This document shows positions 27,948-38,153 of a DNA stretch of 64,000 bases, in pieces. The notes below the pieces were generated by a model. It worked only from the letters and a program-made list of their open reading frames with translations. It did not search any database and was not told the DNA's origin. How positions within the stretch are numbered: position 1 is the stretch's first letter; the number at the start of each line of letters is the position of its first letter. The stretch is taken from NCBI GenBank assembly GCA_028382005.1, contig JAOESH010000006.1, positions 1 through 64,000 of the forward strand, given 5' to 3'. The translations under genes were made by a program, and so were the position numbers. This stretch comes from Pseudomonadota bacterium (GTDB taxonomy: Bacteria; Pseudomonadota; Alphaproteobacteria; Puniceispirillales; Marisalimonadaceae).

Positions 27948-29423
27948 TTACATTTTTTTATGATCTTTTATAAGTTGGTAAAGCATTTTAACACCCCATC
28001 CAACACCACCATTGGGAATTGTAGGTGAAGATTTGTTTTTCCAAGTGACGCCTGCAATATCTAAATGTGCCCAAGGTGTTTTTTCAACATGTCTTTTTAA
28101 AAAACATGCAGCAGTTATAGAACCAGCCCCAGGGCCACCAATATTTTTCATGTCAGCGATTTCTGTTTTTATTAATTGATCATATTCGTCGTCTAAAGGC
28201 ATTTCCCATACTTTTTCACCGCTTTTTTCGCCTGCATTGAAAATAGCTTCAGAAAGAGTTTTATTATTAGAAAACAAACCGGCTCTAATATTTCCTAATG
28301 CAACAATCATCGCTCCAGTTAGTGTAGCTAAATCTATTAAAAATTGTGGTTTATATTTTTTTTCAGTCCAAGACAATATGTCAGCTAGAACTAATCGCCC
28401 TTCCGCATCTGTATTTAATACTTCTATAGTTTGACCGGAGACCGAGTTAACTACATCACCAGGTCTTTGAGCATCTCCATCTGGCATGTTTTCAACAAGA
28501 CCTATAACTCCGATTATATTACTTTTGATTTTTGACATTGCTACGCTTTCAATTAAACCTGTTACGGTTGCGGCTCCTCCCATATCCCATTTCATATCCT
28601 CCATTGATTTTGGTGGTTTTAAAGACAATCCTCCTGAATCAAAACACACTCCTTTGCCAATAAAAGCAAGTGGAGAGGTTTCTTTGTCTCCACCCATCCA
28701 TTCCATTACAACTACTCTACTATCTTTTCGAGATCCTCTGCCAACTGCCAAAAGCGCTTCCATACCCATTTTTTTTAATTCGGCTTCATCAAAAACAGTT
28801 ACCTTCACACCGATATCTCTAAGCTTTATGCATTCGTCGGCAAAACTTAATGGGAAAAGAATATTAGGTGGTTGCCACACCAAGTCTCTTGCTAAATATA
28901 CACCTTGAGCAATACTTCTAATTTCTTCAAAAAGTGACAAGTTTTTTTCAAAATCTTTACATTTAAATATAATTGAATTTAGGTTGTTTGCTTCACTCTG
29001 CTTTATTTTCTTATAATTAGAAAATTTATAAGAACCAAGTAGAATACCAAGGGCAATTCTTTGATTTATATTTTTATCATTTTCATAAATAATAGCTTCC
29101 ACACAACCTATATTTTTTATAGAATTATAAATTTTACCACCTAATTGTTCTAAATAATCATCTTGTAACTTTATATTTTCAGATTTTCTTTTTACTAATA
29201 AAAAAGTACCTTTTTCAGATCTGACAATCACGTTGTTCGAAGGATTACCATTTAAAAAACTATTTAACAAATTTGACAAATCGATATATTCATTCATCCC
29301 TTCCGATAAAAGAATATTTTTTTCAGTGAAAAATAAAACATGAATTACTTTGTTTTTATTTAATTGAATTTGATCATCTGGTTTTTCAAAATTAACTTTA
29401 ATAAACCTATTTTTATCCTGCAT
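27948..29423 (-). CDS. pepA: Leucyl aminopeptidase family (M17) protein
   Basis: Cytosolic metallo-aminopeptidase of family M17. The 491 residues include the metal and catalytic motifs FIGKGVCFDSGGLSLKP (lysine and aspartate), MKWDMGGAATV and NTDAEGRLVLAD, with a variable N-terminal domain. The ATG at 29423 is preferred because AAGGA precedes it at a suitable distance; an upstream ATG at 29441 has no ribosome site. In many relatives holC lies between pepA and ndk; it is absent here. It is divergent from lptF. Confidence 0.93.
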   Translation of the reverse strand: MQDKNRFIKVNFEKPDDQIQLNKNKVIHVLFFTEKNILLSEGMNEYIDLSNLLNSFLNGNPSNNVIVRSEKGTFLLVKRKSENIKLQDDYLEQLGGKIYNSIKNIGCVEAIIYENDKNINQRIALGILLGSYKFSNYKKIKQSEANNLNSIIFKCKDFEKNLSLFEEIRSIAQGVYLARDLVWQPPNILFPLSFADECIKLRDIGVKVTVFDEAELKKMGMEALLAVGRGSRKDSRVVVMEWMGGDKETSPLAFIGKGVCFDSGGLSLKPPKSMEDMKWDMGGAATVTGLIESVAMSKIKSNIIGVIGLVENMPDGDAQRPGDVVNSVSGQTIEVLNTDAEGRLVLADILSWTEKKYKPQFLIDLATLTGAMIVALGNIRAGLFSNNKTLSEAIFNAGEKSGEKVWEMPLDDEYDQLIKTEIADMKNIGGPGAGSITAACFLKRHVEKTPWAHLDIAGVTWKNKSSPTIPNGGVGWGVKMLYQLIKDHKKM

Positions 29424-29539
29424 ATTAATTCCTTTAGACATTTAGCACTGTTGTAATTAATTTAATAAGATATATTAATATATTATTAATAACAGTAATT
29501 TTAACAAAAATTGGTATAATTTTTTGGATTTATAATTTT

Positions 29540-30655
29540 ATGATTTTAACAAAATATATTTTCAAACACACAATTAATAATGTGTGCATATCAACAATTG
29601 TTTTTTTAGTTGTGATTTGGTTAACGCAGTCTTTTAAAACTATTAAACTAATAATCAACAAGGGTGCTAACCTTTCAGATTTTTTTATTTTATCTGCATA
29701 TAGCTTTCCTAATTGGCTTTTAATAGCTCTCCCTTTTGGAACATTTGCAGGCTGCATGATTTCTTATTTGAAGTTTGAGAATGACAAAGAGATTGTTGTT
29801 ATGAAAGCATCTGGGTTAAGTCCTCTAAAAATTAGTAACCCTGCAATTTTAGTAGCTTTAATTTCATCTATTATATTATTTATATTATCACACTTTATCC
29901 TTCCAATTACTTATAAGAATTTTAAAATACTTCAAAATGAGATTAGAAATAACTCAAAAGAATTGATTATTAAAGATAATATTTTTCTAGATATTAGTGA
30001 AAACCAGACTATCTTTATCGGACAATTAAACGACAGCAATTATTTTGAAGAAATTTTTATTCAAGACAGGACTGATCCTTTAAATCTAATTGAACTTTAT
30101 TCACAAAATGGTGTTTTATCTACTGAACAGAATAAAATAACTTTATTTATGAATAAGGGTACTAGATTCTCAACTAAGATTTCTAAAGAACCCACTATTT
30201 TAGATTTTGAGAATTATAAACTTGAAATTAAAAAAAATAAATCAAAATTAGTTTCAGCTAGAGTTTTAGAATATAATGAATACAGTTTTTTTGATTTAAT
30301 AAAAAAGGCAGATCAAAAACAGGCAAAAAAAGGAAAATTATTAGCAGAAGCTCACTCTAGAAATACTGTTGTTTTATTACCTATTGTCTTTGTATTAATT
30401 GTTATGATTACTATTCTAAATAGTAACTATTCAAGAATTGTGTCCACCTACAAAAAAACTATTAGTATTAGCTTTTTAATTATAATACAGAGCATGTTCA
30501 TTTTAATAAAAAATGCTGTCCATTCTAATGTTATTTTATTACCTTTAATGTATATTTGTCCCTTAATCGTTATTTCATTAAGTTTTCTTATGATCCATAA
30601 GAACATAAATTTTAAAAAACTATTCAAACGTCGTTTAAGAAGGTCGTATTTATGA
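29540..30655 (+). CDS. lptF: LPS export ABC transporter permease LptF
   Basis: One of two permeases that, with LptB, extract lipopolysaccharide from the inner membrane. The 371 residues have three N-terminal helices, a periplasmic beta-jellyroll region (about residues 125-250) and three C-terminal helices, the YjgP/YjgQ layout. ASGLSPLKI in the cytoplasmic coupling segment is typical. Its stop overlaps the lptG start by four bases (ATGA). Confidence 0.93.
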   Translation: MILTKYIFKHTINNVCISTIVFLVVIWLTQSFKTIKLIINKGANLSDFFILSAYSFPNWLLIALPFGTFAGCMISYLKFENDKEIVVMKASGLSPLKISNPAILVALISSIILFILSHFILPITYKNFKILQNEIRNNSKELIIKDNIFLDISENQTIFIGQLNDSNYFEEIFIQDRTDPLNLIELYSQNGVLSTEQNKITLFMNKGTRFSTKISKEPTILDFENYKLEIKKNKSKLVSARVLEYNEYSFFDLIKKADQKQAKKGKLLAEAHSRNTVVLLPIVFVLIVMITILNSNYSRIVSTYKKTISISFLIIIQSMFILIKNAVHSNVILLPLMYICPLIVISLSFLMIHKNINFKKLFKRRLRRSYL

Positions 30656-31791
30656 CAGTTCAATACGATAAACATCCATTTATTCTCTACAAATATTTCA
30701 CAAAAGAGTTATTACAATTTTTTTTATATGGATTATTTTCTCTTATTATTTTAATTTTTTTTATAGATGTGATTGAATTATTTCGTCGCACTTCTAATAA
30801 AGTTGGAGTAACTCACTTACAAGTTGCTAGTTTTTATAACGTTATTGGAATGGCCGGATTAAAAATACCTAATAATATAGAAAAAGTTTTGCCTTTTGCC
30901 ATTTTAATAGGGTCTATTTTATGTTTCAATCAATGGCGAAAAAAAAATTATTATATAATATCTAGAACTTTTGGTATCTCTCTATGGAAAATTACATCAC
31001 CAGCTTTAGTTTCTTTCTTTATAATTGGCCTAATATCAATAATTGTTTTAAACCCAGTATCAGCAATATTTAATAAAAAGTACAATTCACTTCAAAAATT
31101 ATACTTTGGACAAAATAATTTTAAAACTTTTACTTTTGATACAAAAGGTTTTTGGATTAAGGAAATTTCTAAAAATAAACAATTAATAATAAATGCTAGT
31201 AAAATAGATGATATTACTAATACTTTGCATAACGTTAATGTATTCGTATTTGATAAAGACCAAAATTTCCAACAACGATTGTCTGCGAACGAAGCAAGGT
31301 TTTCAAAAAACACTCTTAATTTATATCAAGTTGATATGATAAGTAGGACAAGTAAATTTAAAAACATACAAAAATATACTTTTCCTGTTAAATCTAAATC
31401 TAGTTACTTTAACGTGGCTATAAATAAACCAGAAACAATTTTTGTTTTAGACTTACCTTCATATATTTTTAAAATGAAAAAATATGGGTTAAACACATCA
31501 AAACATCTCTTGCATTTTTTTAGATTAGTTTGCCAACCATTTTTGATAATATCTATGATTTTACTTTCTGCATCCTTGATGTTAAGGAGTAGTGAAAGAA
31601 AAGTAGAAGCGGGTATTGTATCTATAACATTAATATTAGGGTTTAGTATGTATTTTATAGGTGATTTTATTTTTGCACTTGGGTCATCAGATAAATTACC
31701 CCCATTACTTTCTGGATTTGGTCCAACTTTAATTGGATTATTTTCAGGCTGTTATTTAATGAGTGATATTGACGAACCTAAAAAGATTTAA
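30652..31791 (+). CDS. lptG: LPS export ABC transporter permease LptG
   Basis: Second permease of the LptBFG complex, 379 residues with the same three helices / periplasmic domain / three helices architecture. The conserved RTFGISLWKITSP coupling segment, comparable to that in LptF, is near residue 105. LptG is assigned by order (second gene, immediately before surA and pdxA). It is coupled to lptF by an ATGA overlap. Confidence 0.93.
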   Translation: MTVQYDKHPFILYKYFTKELLQFFLYGLFSLIILIFFIDVIELFRRTSNKVGVTHLQVASFYNVIGMAGLKIPNNIEKVLPFAILIGSILCFNQWRKKNYYIISRTFGISLWKITSPALVSFFIIGLISIIVLNPVSAIFNKKYNSLQKLYFGQNNFKTFTFDTKGFWIKEISKNKQLIINASKIDDITNTLHNVNVFVFDKDQNFQQRLSANEARFSKNTLNLYQVDMISRTSKFKNIQKYTFPVKSKSSYFNVAINKPETIFVLDLPSYIFKMKKYGLNTSKHLLHFFRLVCQPFLIISMILLSASLMLRSSERKVEAGIVSITLILGFSMYFIGDFIFALGSSDKLPPLLSGFGPTLIGLFSGCYLMSDIDEPKKI

Positions 31792-31807
31792 ATTAATAGG
31801 AAAAAAA

Positions 31808-33070
31808 TTGAGTTACATTAAAATAATTACTTCATACAAGCATCTAATCTTAATACTTTTTCTTTTGTCAAATACACTTTGTAGTAAAATATTTGCGAAT
31901 GAGAATTATGTATTATATACGGTTAATAATCTTCCAATAACAAAGTTTGATGTTATCAACAAAGCCAAAATTATTTCTTTCTCAATAGACCAAGACTTAA
32001 AATTTACAAATTTAAAAAGTTTTTATAATCAATCTTTAAAAACGCTTACTGATGAAAGAATCATTGAGGCTAGTGGCTTACTTATTAACAAAAATATTAA
32101 TAAAATTATATATAATCAAGCTTACCAATTAACATTGCAAGATTTTGATAATTCTGAAAATAAATTAAATGAATTTATTGATAAATTATCTATTCCAAAA
32201 TCTACAATTTTAGATAGATTTAAAAGTCAATTAATATGGAGTGCTGTTCTAAGAGATAGATTCAAATTGGAAATTAAAGATATTAATAAAAAATCAAAAG
32301 AAATATTTAGAAAACAAAGCGCTCGAAGTAAAATAACTCTTTACGATTTAGCTGAAATAGTTTTAGAAAAAAAAGGAAATGCCCAACTTTTAAAAAATAT
32401 TAATTTAGCTCTTAAACAGGGATCAAATTTCTTAGAAATTGCAAAACAAGTTTCAATAAGTGATTCTGCAAAATTCAAAGGTAAAATTGGTTGGAAAACT
32501 TACGAAAATTTACCAACCTATATTTTAAATAAAAAAATAAAAATTAACGAAGGTGATATTATTAGCTTTCCAACTAAAGATAAAATTAGAATCATTAAGA
32601 TATTGGTTAAAAGAAATAATGGTAGGTTAAGTGAAATAGAAAATAAGGTATTGTTAGCTCAAGTAGATTTTCAAGTCAATTTTCAGGACAAGCAAATCGC
32701 TTATATAGACGTAAAAAAAAGGATAACTAAATTATTAAACAAAAAAAGAAGTTGCACTAATCTAAAAACATTGAATAATAATAAAGAGCTTAATTTAAAA
32801 GTTATTGATTTAAGAATAGCTGATTTAAGCCCAAGCATCCAAAAAATCATAAAAAATAAAAATTTATATGAAATTTCAGAACCTGTTTTTTTGGGAAACA
32901 AGGGTTTTATATACATTACTTGTGATAAACAAAAGGCAAAACTTGTTAAAAATAATTTGGCTCAAATCAAAAAAAATATTATGGAAAAACAATTTAGAAT
33001 TTTTAGTGAAAAACTGATTAAAAAACTTAAGAAACAAGCTAATATTATAAATATTGAAAAAATTAAATAA
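31808..33070 (+). CDS. surA: SurA-like periplasmic peptidyl-prolyl isomerase/chaperone
   Basis: Chaperone for outer-membrane protein assembly. Residues 10-35 form a signal peptide (KHLILILFLLSNTLCSKIFA). An N-terminal SurA domain (YTVNNLPITKFDVINKAKII) follows, then a parvulin PPIC domain with the conserved GKIGWKTYENLP segment. Starting at the TTG at 31808, which follows AGGA, gives 420 residues; no suitable ATG is available close to the signal sequence. The divergent, lysine-rich sequence makes PPIase activity uncertain. Its position between lptG and pdxA matches the alphaproteobacterial operon. Confidence 0.85.
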   Translation: MSYIKIITSYKHLILILFLLSNTLCSKIFANENYVLYTVNNLPITKFDVINKAKIISFSIDQDLKFTNLKSFYNQSLKTLTDERIIEASGLLINKNINKIIYNQAYQLTLQDFDNSENKLNEFIDKLSIPKSTILDRFKSQLIWSAVLRDRFKLEIKDINKKSKEIFRKQSARSKITLYDLAEIVLEKKGNAQLLKNINLALKQGSNFLEIAKQVSISDSAKFKGKIGWKTYENLPTYILNKKIKINEGDIISFPTKDKIRIIKILVKRNNGRLSEIENKVLLAQVDFQVNFQDKQIAYIDVKKRITKLLNKKRSCTNLKTLNNNKELNLKVIDLRIADLSPSIQKIIKNKNLYEISEPVFLGNKGFIYITCDKQKAKLVKNNLAQIKKNIMEKQFRIFSEKLIKKLKKQANIINIEKIK

Positions 33071-33085
33071 TTCTAAAGTAATAAA

Positions 33086-34102
33086 ATGACATCAACCAAA
33101 AAATTTATACTCCTTTCAGCAGGTGATCCCTCAAGTATTTCATCTGAAATAACTATTAAGGCAATCCAATCTTCTGAAATCAATAGAAATATAATGCCTT
33201 TGGTAGTAACTGATCCTCAAATAATTAAAGATTATGGTGAAATTAATAGAAGTAATTTAGATATAAACGAAATTAAAGACGAATTGTATTTTTCAGATTA
33301 TAAAGATAATAAAATTAATGTTATTCCAATCAAAGTTTTTGAAAAACCTGTTTTAGGTAAACCAAATGTAAAAAATGCACTTTTTATAAAAAACTCAATT
33401 CTTAAATGTGTTAATATAAAAATGACAAGCATTGCCTCAGCAATAGTAACTAATCCAATCCATAAAAAAACAATGTATGATTCAGGTTTTAATTTTAGTG
33501 GTCATACAGAATTTTTAGCATCATTGTCAGTAAAAAAAAAACAACCTGTAATGATGCTTGTGGGAGAAAACCTAAAAACAATTCCCCTAACAATTCATGT
33601 TCCTCTCAAAAAAGTTTCAAAGTTAATTACACAAGAATTAATAATTTTTACTATTAATACAGCGAAAGAATATTTAATTTCATACTTTGGTATTTCCAAG
33701 CCAACAATAATTGTCACCGGCCTTAATCCTCACGCAGGTGAAGACGGTGATATAGGAGTTGAAGAAAAAAATACTATAATACCGGCAATAAACAAAGCTA
33801 TAGACAATAAAACCTACTACTTATCAGGTCCAGTATCTGCAGACACTGCTTTTTCATATAACAAAAGGAAAGAATATGATTTAGCTGTTTGTATGTATCA
33901 TGATCAAGCTTTAATACCAATTAAGACTTTAGATTTTTTTAATGGTGTTAATGTAACATTAGGGTTAGATTTTATTAGAACTTCTCCAGACCATGGAACA
34001 GGGTTTGATATAGCAGGAAAAAATAAAGCTAATCCTCAGAGTTTAATTTCAGCAATTAACCTTGGATACTTGATGAGTATTAATAAAGACAATGAAAAAT
34101 AA
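33086..34102 (+). CDS. pdxA: 4-hydroxythreonine-4-phosphate dehydrogenase
   Basis: NAD-dependent oxidative decarboxylase of the pyridoxal-phosphate pathway. The 338 residues contain the metal-binding histidines in GHTEFLA and YHDQALIPIK, plus GLNPHAGEDGDIGVEE and a C-terminal RTSPDHGTGFDIAGK motif. Full length. It overlaps rsmA by 11 bases, so the two are probably translated together. Confidence 0.96.
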   Translation: MTSTKKFILLSAGDPSSISSEITIKAIQSSEINRNIMPLVVTDPQIIKDYGEINRSNLDINEIKDELYFSDYKDNKINVIPIKVFEKPVLGKPNVKNALFIKNSILKCVNIKMTSIASAIVTNPIHKKTMYDSGFNFSGHTEFLASLSVKKKQPVMMLVGENLKTIPLTIHVPLKKVSKLITQELIIFTINTAKEYLISYFGISKPTIIVTGLNPHAGEDGDIGVEEKNTIIPAINKAIDNKTYYLSGPVSADTAFSYNKRKEYDLAVCMYHDQALIPIKTLDFFNGVNVTLGLDFIRTSPDHGTGFDIAGKNKANPQSLISAINLGYLMSINKDNEK

Positions 34103-34922
34103 ACAGGATATTGAATTACCTACTATTAGAGAAATCTTAAAAAAAAATAATGTTAAAATTCATAAATCTTTAGGTCAAAATTTTTTATTTGATATTAACC
34201 TTACAGACAAAATCGTTAATAAATCTACACCTATCTTGTCAACAGTAATAGAAGTTGGACCTGGGCCTGGATGTTTAACAAGGTCAATCTTAAAGAAAGA
34301 ACCTAATGTTCTTTTTGCCATTGATAAAGATTTTCAATCTGAGATAATGCTAAATGATCTTAAAAAAATTTATAAAGAAAAATTAGAAATAATTATTGAA
34401 GATGCTTTAAATTATCCAATATGGAAACTAGGAGTTCCGCCAAGACAAGTAATTGCTAACTTACCTTATAATACTGGCACTAAAATGTTAATTTTGTGGT
34501 TAAAATATATTAATCACTTTGATATGTTAACGCTTATGTTTCAAAAAGAAGTAGCTGATAGAATTGTAGCAAAACCAGGATCTAAACAATATGGTAGATT
34601 ATCAATTCTTACGAATTGGTTAACAAGAAGTACAAAGTTATTTGATATACCTAACTCAGCTTTTTTCCCTCCGCCAAAAGTTAAATCCACTGTAGTCCAA
34701 TTAATACCCCACAAAAAACCTTTATACAATGTCACTTTTGAGTCGCTAGAAAAAATTACTCAAATGGCTTTTAGTCAAAGAAGAAAAATGCTTAAAAGTA
34801 GTTTAAAAGAAATAAATGGTGAATATATATTAGAAAGTTTAAAAATTTCACCTAACTTGAGGCCTGAAGAATTGTCTGTACTTGATTTTTGTAGAATAGC
34901 AAAAAAAGCTTTTGATAATTGA
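34092..34922 (+). CDS. rsmA: 16S rRNA (adenine1518-N6/adenine1519-N6)-dimethyltransferase
   Basis: Dimethylates two adjacent adenines near the 3' end of 16S rRNA. The 276 residues contain KSLGQNFLFD at the N terminus, the S-adenosylmethionine motif VIEVGPGPGCLTRSIL and the catalytic NLPYN motif with FQKEVADRI following. The C-terminal small domain has AFSQRRKMLKSSLK. It is convergent with gmk (4-base gap). Confidence 0.97.
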   Translation: MKNKQDIELPTIREILKKNNVKIHKSLGQNFLFDINLTDKIVNKSTPILSTVIEVGPGPGCLTRSILKKEPNVLFAIDKDFQSEIMLNDLKKIYKEKLEIIIEDALNYPIWKLGVPPRQVIANLPYNTGTKMLILWLKYINHFDMLTLMFQKEVADRIVAKPGSKQYGRLSILTNWLTRSTKLFDIPNSAFFPPPKVKSTVVQLIPHKKPLYNVTFESLEKITQMAFSQRRKMLKSSLKEINGEYILESLKISPNLRPEELSVLDFCRIAKKAFDN

Positions 34923-34926
34923 TCTT

Positions 34927-35550
34927 TTATAAAATGTTATTTATTGCTTGATCCAATTTAACCTGTCTAAACCTTCTTAATCTTTCTGAATATAAGATAG
35001 ATTTAACATTATTAAATGCCAACTCAACTTCATTATTTATGACTATAAAATCATATTCACTAAAATGACTTATTTCTTTTCGTGCTTCAGACATTCTTTT
35101 TAGAAAATTTTCTTTATCCTCACTTGCCCTATTCCCTAATCTAATCTCTAATTCTTTAATAGACGGAGGTAATATAAATACTTTAACAACATCTTGTCCA
35201 AGATATTTTTCTATTTGACGCGTACCTTGCCAATCAATATCGACAATAACATCTAGGCCTTTTTCTATTTTAAGTAAAACTTCTTTCTTCAGTGTGCCAT
35301 AAGAGTGTCCAAAAACATTAGCTGACTCTATAAATTCTTTATTTTTTAGCATTTCTGAAAATTCTTGATGATTTTTAAAGAAATAGTCTTTTCCATCTAT
35401 TTCGCCCTTTCTTTTTTTTCTAGTAGTGGCCGAAATAGATAATGTAACCCCTTTAACTTCGTTTATTATTTTTTTACATAAGGTAGTCTTACCCGCTCCA
35501 GAAGGTGATGATATTACTAAAACAAGACCTCTTCTCTTATTATTTAACAT
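34927..35550 (-). CDS. gmk: Guanylate kinase
   Basis: Phosphorylates GMP to GDP. The ATG at 35550, preceded by GAGGG, gives 207 residues beginning MLNNKRRGLVLVISSPSGAG with the P-loop SSPSGAGKTTL, then the GMP-binding SATTRKKRKGEIDGKDYFF and the DIDWQG motif. The open frame continues upstream through the end of mltG, but those residues have no counterpart in the family. It is the last gene of the fabD-fabG-acpP-fabF-mltG-gmk run. Confidence 0.95.
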   Translation of the reverse strand: MLNNKRRGLVLVISSPSGAGKTTLCKKIINEVKGVTLSISATTRKKRKGEIDGKDYFFKNHQEFSEMLKNKEFIESANVFGHSYGTLKKEVLLKIEKGLDVIVDIDWQGTRQIEKYLGQDVVKVFILPPSIKELEIRLGNRASEDKENFLKRMSEARKEISHFSEYDFIVINNEVELAFNNVKSILYSERLRRFRQVKLDQAINNIL

Positions 35551-35554
35551 TAAA

Positions 35555-36505
35555 TTAATCCCTCGATATACTTTTTTTCCACAAATTAATGTTTTGTTTG
35601 TGTAAATTATATGTTTCAGAAAATCTATGCCCCCCCTTACCATCAGCTACAAAATATAAATAATTTGTGTCTGTAAAATTTTTGAGGGCATTTAACGCAT
35701 TATCACCTGGATATGAAATAGGTTTTGGAGGTAACCCATTAAAAAAGTATGTATTAAATGGATGAGGTGTTTTCAGCATATTTTTTGTAATATATTTCCC
35801 ATTAATATTTAATCCATAAGCTAATGTAACATCTGACTGTAATTTCATTTTTTTTCTTAACCTATTAATAAAAACACTTGCTACTAGTTTGCTATCTTCA
35901 AAAGATTTGGCTTCCTTTTGAATTATTGATGCGAGTATCAATAATTCATACTTATTTTTCAAGATAAAATTTTTTGGTTTATTTTTCCATACTGTGTTTA
36001 GACTTATGTCTTGAGCTATTTTCATACGCTTCAAAAGTTTCATTCTAGGATAACCTAACTTAAAATGATATGTATTTGGTTTATATATTCCTTCTTTTAA
36101 AACAGAGATTTCTCCAGATAAGTATTTATTACTTAATAATTTTATTTTTAAGTCTTTAGCTGAGAAGCCTTCAATTAAAGTAAAACTTCTTGTTACTGTT
36201 TTACCGTCTTGAAAAATATTTTGTATTTGAAAAATTGAAGACCCATGTGGAATTAAATATTCACCAGCCTTGGGTAGAAATTTATCTTGATGATATAATG
36301 AAATAATTCGCCAATTAAAATATGAAATATTTATTTTTTTAGTATTTAATTTTATTATTATATTTTTTTGACTGTCATTTTTTTTAATTAAAAAATAAGT
36401 ATTTTCATTAACAATCTTCTCATTCTTAACTTTGTCGATATGGAAATAAATTAATATAAATAAAGTAATTATTATAATTATGAAAAAGTTATATCTTAAT
36501 TTCAA
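35555..36505 (-). CDS. mltG: Endolytic transglycosylase MltG (YceG-like)
   Basis: Inner-membrane lytic transglycosylase that cuts growing glycan strands. The 316 residues have one N-terminal helix (about 7-21), a LysM-like region, and the catalytic YceG domain with the glutamate in LASIIQKEAKS followed by VASVFINRLRKKMKLQSD. YLYFVADGKGGHRFSETYN is near the C terminus. Its ATG overlaps the fabF stop by four bases. Confidence 0.95.
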   Translation of the reverse strand: MKLRYNFFIIIIITLFILIYFHIDKVKNEKIVNENTYFLIKKNDSQKNIIIKLNTKKINISYFNWRIISLYHQDKFLPKAGEYLIPHGSSIFQIQNIFQDGKTVTRSFTLIEGFSAKDLKIKLLSNKYLSGEISVLKEGIYKPNTYHFKLGYPRMKLLKRMKIAQDISLNTVWKNKPKNFILKNKYELLILASIIQKEAKSFEDSKLVASVFINRLRKKMKLQSDVTLAYGLNINGKYITKNMLKTPHPFNTYFFNGLPPKPISYPGDNALNALKNFTDTNYLYFVADGKGGHRFSETYNLHKQNINLWKKSISRD

Positions 36506-37770
36506 TCGGCATTACCAATTAGCAAACTAGCGTTAGTACCCCCAAATCCAAAAGAATTTGATAATACGTTTTTAACAGTTCTTTTTTTTGCATGAATGGG
36601 CACTAGATCAAAACCCAAGGTTTCACTATCAGGGTTAACTAAATTATTTGTAGGTGGAACAACTTGATTTACTATGGATAATATAGAGTAAATAGCTTCT
36701 ATTGCACCAGCTGCTCCTAATAGATGCCCCGTAGCAGACTTAGTAGAGCTAATACTAGTCTTTTCTATTTTATCTTTAAGTAATTTTCCAATTGCTCTCA
36801 ATTCTATCATATCACCAAGTGGAGTTGACGTTCCATGTGCATTAATGTAGTCAATATCGTATGCATTTAATTTTGCATCCTTGACAGCAGCTTCCATTGC
36901 TCTAAATCCACCATCTCCAGTCTCAGCAGGTGCTGTAATATGGTAAGCATCTCCAGACATACCATAACCCTTTATTTCAGCATATATTTTTGCACCTCTG
37001 GCAATGGCATGCTCTCTTTCTTCTAAGACAAGAACACCCGATCCTTCACCCATGACAAAGCCGTCCCTATCTTTATCCCATGGACGGGAACTTATAGCTG
37101 GATTATCGTTAAAATTATTACTAAGAGCTCTGGCTGCGGCAAAACCTGCCATGCCAATTCTGCAACAAGCTGCTTCTGCTCCACCAGCTACCATTACATC
37201 GGCATCGCCATATCTAATAATCCTTGAAGCGTCACCTATTGCGTGCGCTCCCGTAGAACACGCTGTAACTACTGAATGATTAGGGCCTTTAAAACCGTAT
37301 TTGATACTTACTTGGCCAGATAGAAGATTTATTAATGATGAAGGTATAAAAAAAGGGCTAATTTTTCTTGGACCTTTAGAGTTTAACAATTCAGTTGTTT
37401 TTGCTATTGTCTCAAGTCCACCAATACCAGATCCAAGTATAACACCTGTACTGTTTTTATCTTTATCAGTTTGTGGTTTCCAACCAGAATCTTCAATCGC
37501 TTGTATAGATGCTATAATACCGTAAGCGATAAATCTATCAATCCTTTTTTGTTCTCTAGGCTCTAGCCATTCATCAATATCTAACCCACCCTCAGGGTCT
37601 TCTACTTTTGATAGTATTTGCCCAGCAATTTTACATGAAATATCTGAAACATCGAAATCAGTAATTTTTCTAATGGCAGTTTTGCCCGAAATTAATCTTT
37701 GCCAATTAATATCCACACCATTACCCAAAGGTGTTAACATGCCTAGACCTGTTACTACAACACGACGCAT
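36502..37770 (-). CDS. fabF: 3-oxoacyl-ACP synthase II
   Basis: Elongating condensing enzyme of type II fatty-acid synthesis. The 422 residues carry the Cys-His-His site as C171 (TACSTGAHAIG), H312 (NAHGTSTPLGD) and H349 (ATGHLLGAAG), with K344 nearby. NSFGFGGTN near the C terminus is the usual gatekeeper loop. It lies 38 bases downstream of acpP and is coupled to mltG. Confidence 0.98.
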   Translation of the reverse strand: MRRVVVTGLGMLTPLGNGVDINWQRLISGKTAIRKITDFDVSDISCKIAGQILSKVEDPEGGLDIDEWLEPREQKRIDRFIAYGIIASIQAIEDSGWKPQTDKDKNSTGVILGSGIGGLETIAKTTELLNSKGPRKISPFFIPSSLINLLSGQVSIKYGFKGPNHSVVTACSTGAHAIGDASRIIRYGDADVMVAGGAEAACCRIGMAGFAAARALSNNFNDNPAISSRPWDKDRDGFVMGEGSGVLVLEEREHAIARGAKIYAEIKGYGMSGDAYHITAPAETGDGGFRAMEAAVKDAKLNAYDIDYINAHGTSTPLGDMIELRAIGKLLKDKIEKTSISSTKSATGHLLGAAGAIEAIYSILSIVNQVVPPTNNLVNPDSETLGFDLVPIHAKKRTVKNVLSNSFGFGGTNASLLIGNAD

Positions 37771-37808
37771 GGACGATTCCCTATTATAAAACGAGCTTAT
37801 TTCTAAAT

Positions 37809-38042
37809 TTAACTGTTTGTGGTTATAAAGTCTATAGCATCTTTAACAGTTTGAATTTTTTCAGCTGCATCGTCTGGTATTTCGCATTCAAATTCTTCTT
37901 CAAAGGCCATAACTAATTCAACAGTATCTAAACTATCTGCACCCAAATCATCAATGAAACTAGCACTTTCCAATACTTTAGCTTCTTCAACACCGAGGTG
38001 TTCAACTACAATTTTTGTTACTCTACCAGCAATATCACTCAT
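37809..38042 (-). CDS. acpP: Acyl carrier protein
   Basis: Small acidic carrier that holds growing acyl chains on 4'-phosphopantetheine. The 77 residues have the attachment serine S37 in the [18 protein letters not shown] helix. A strong AAGGGG ribosome site precedes the ATG and a 111-base gap separates it from fabG, so acpP probably also has its own promoter, as expected for this abundant protein. Confidence 0.98.
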   Translation of the reverse strand: MSDIAGRVTKIVVEHLGVEEAKVLESASFIDDLGADSLDTVELVMAFEEEFECEIPDDAAEKIQTVKDAIDFITTNS

Positions 38043-38153
38043 TATTTGTGCCCCTTAAAATTGATTTTTTTTTGAATTAGTGAAAATAATAGAATTCGAA
38101 TAACATAAATATATTAATATGCCAAATACATTATTTTTAAATAAACAAAAAAA

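Noticed and set aside
35551-35643. Longer gmk start inside mltG
   Set aside because: The 31 extra residues overlap the mltG end; GAGGG precedes the ATG at 35550 and the protein then has normal length.
38043-38153. TTGGCA in the acpP upstream gap as a third sigma-54 element
   Set aside because: It lacks GC at the required 10-base spacing; it may be part of an ordinary promoter.
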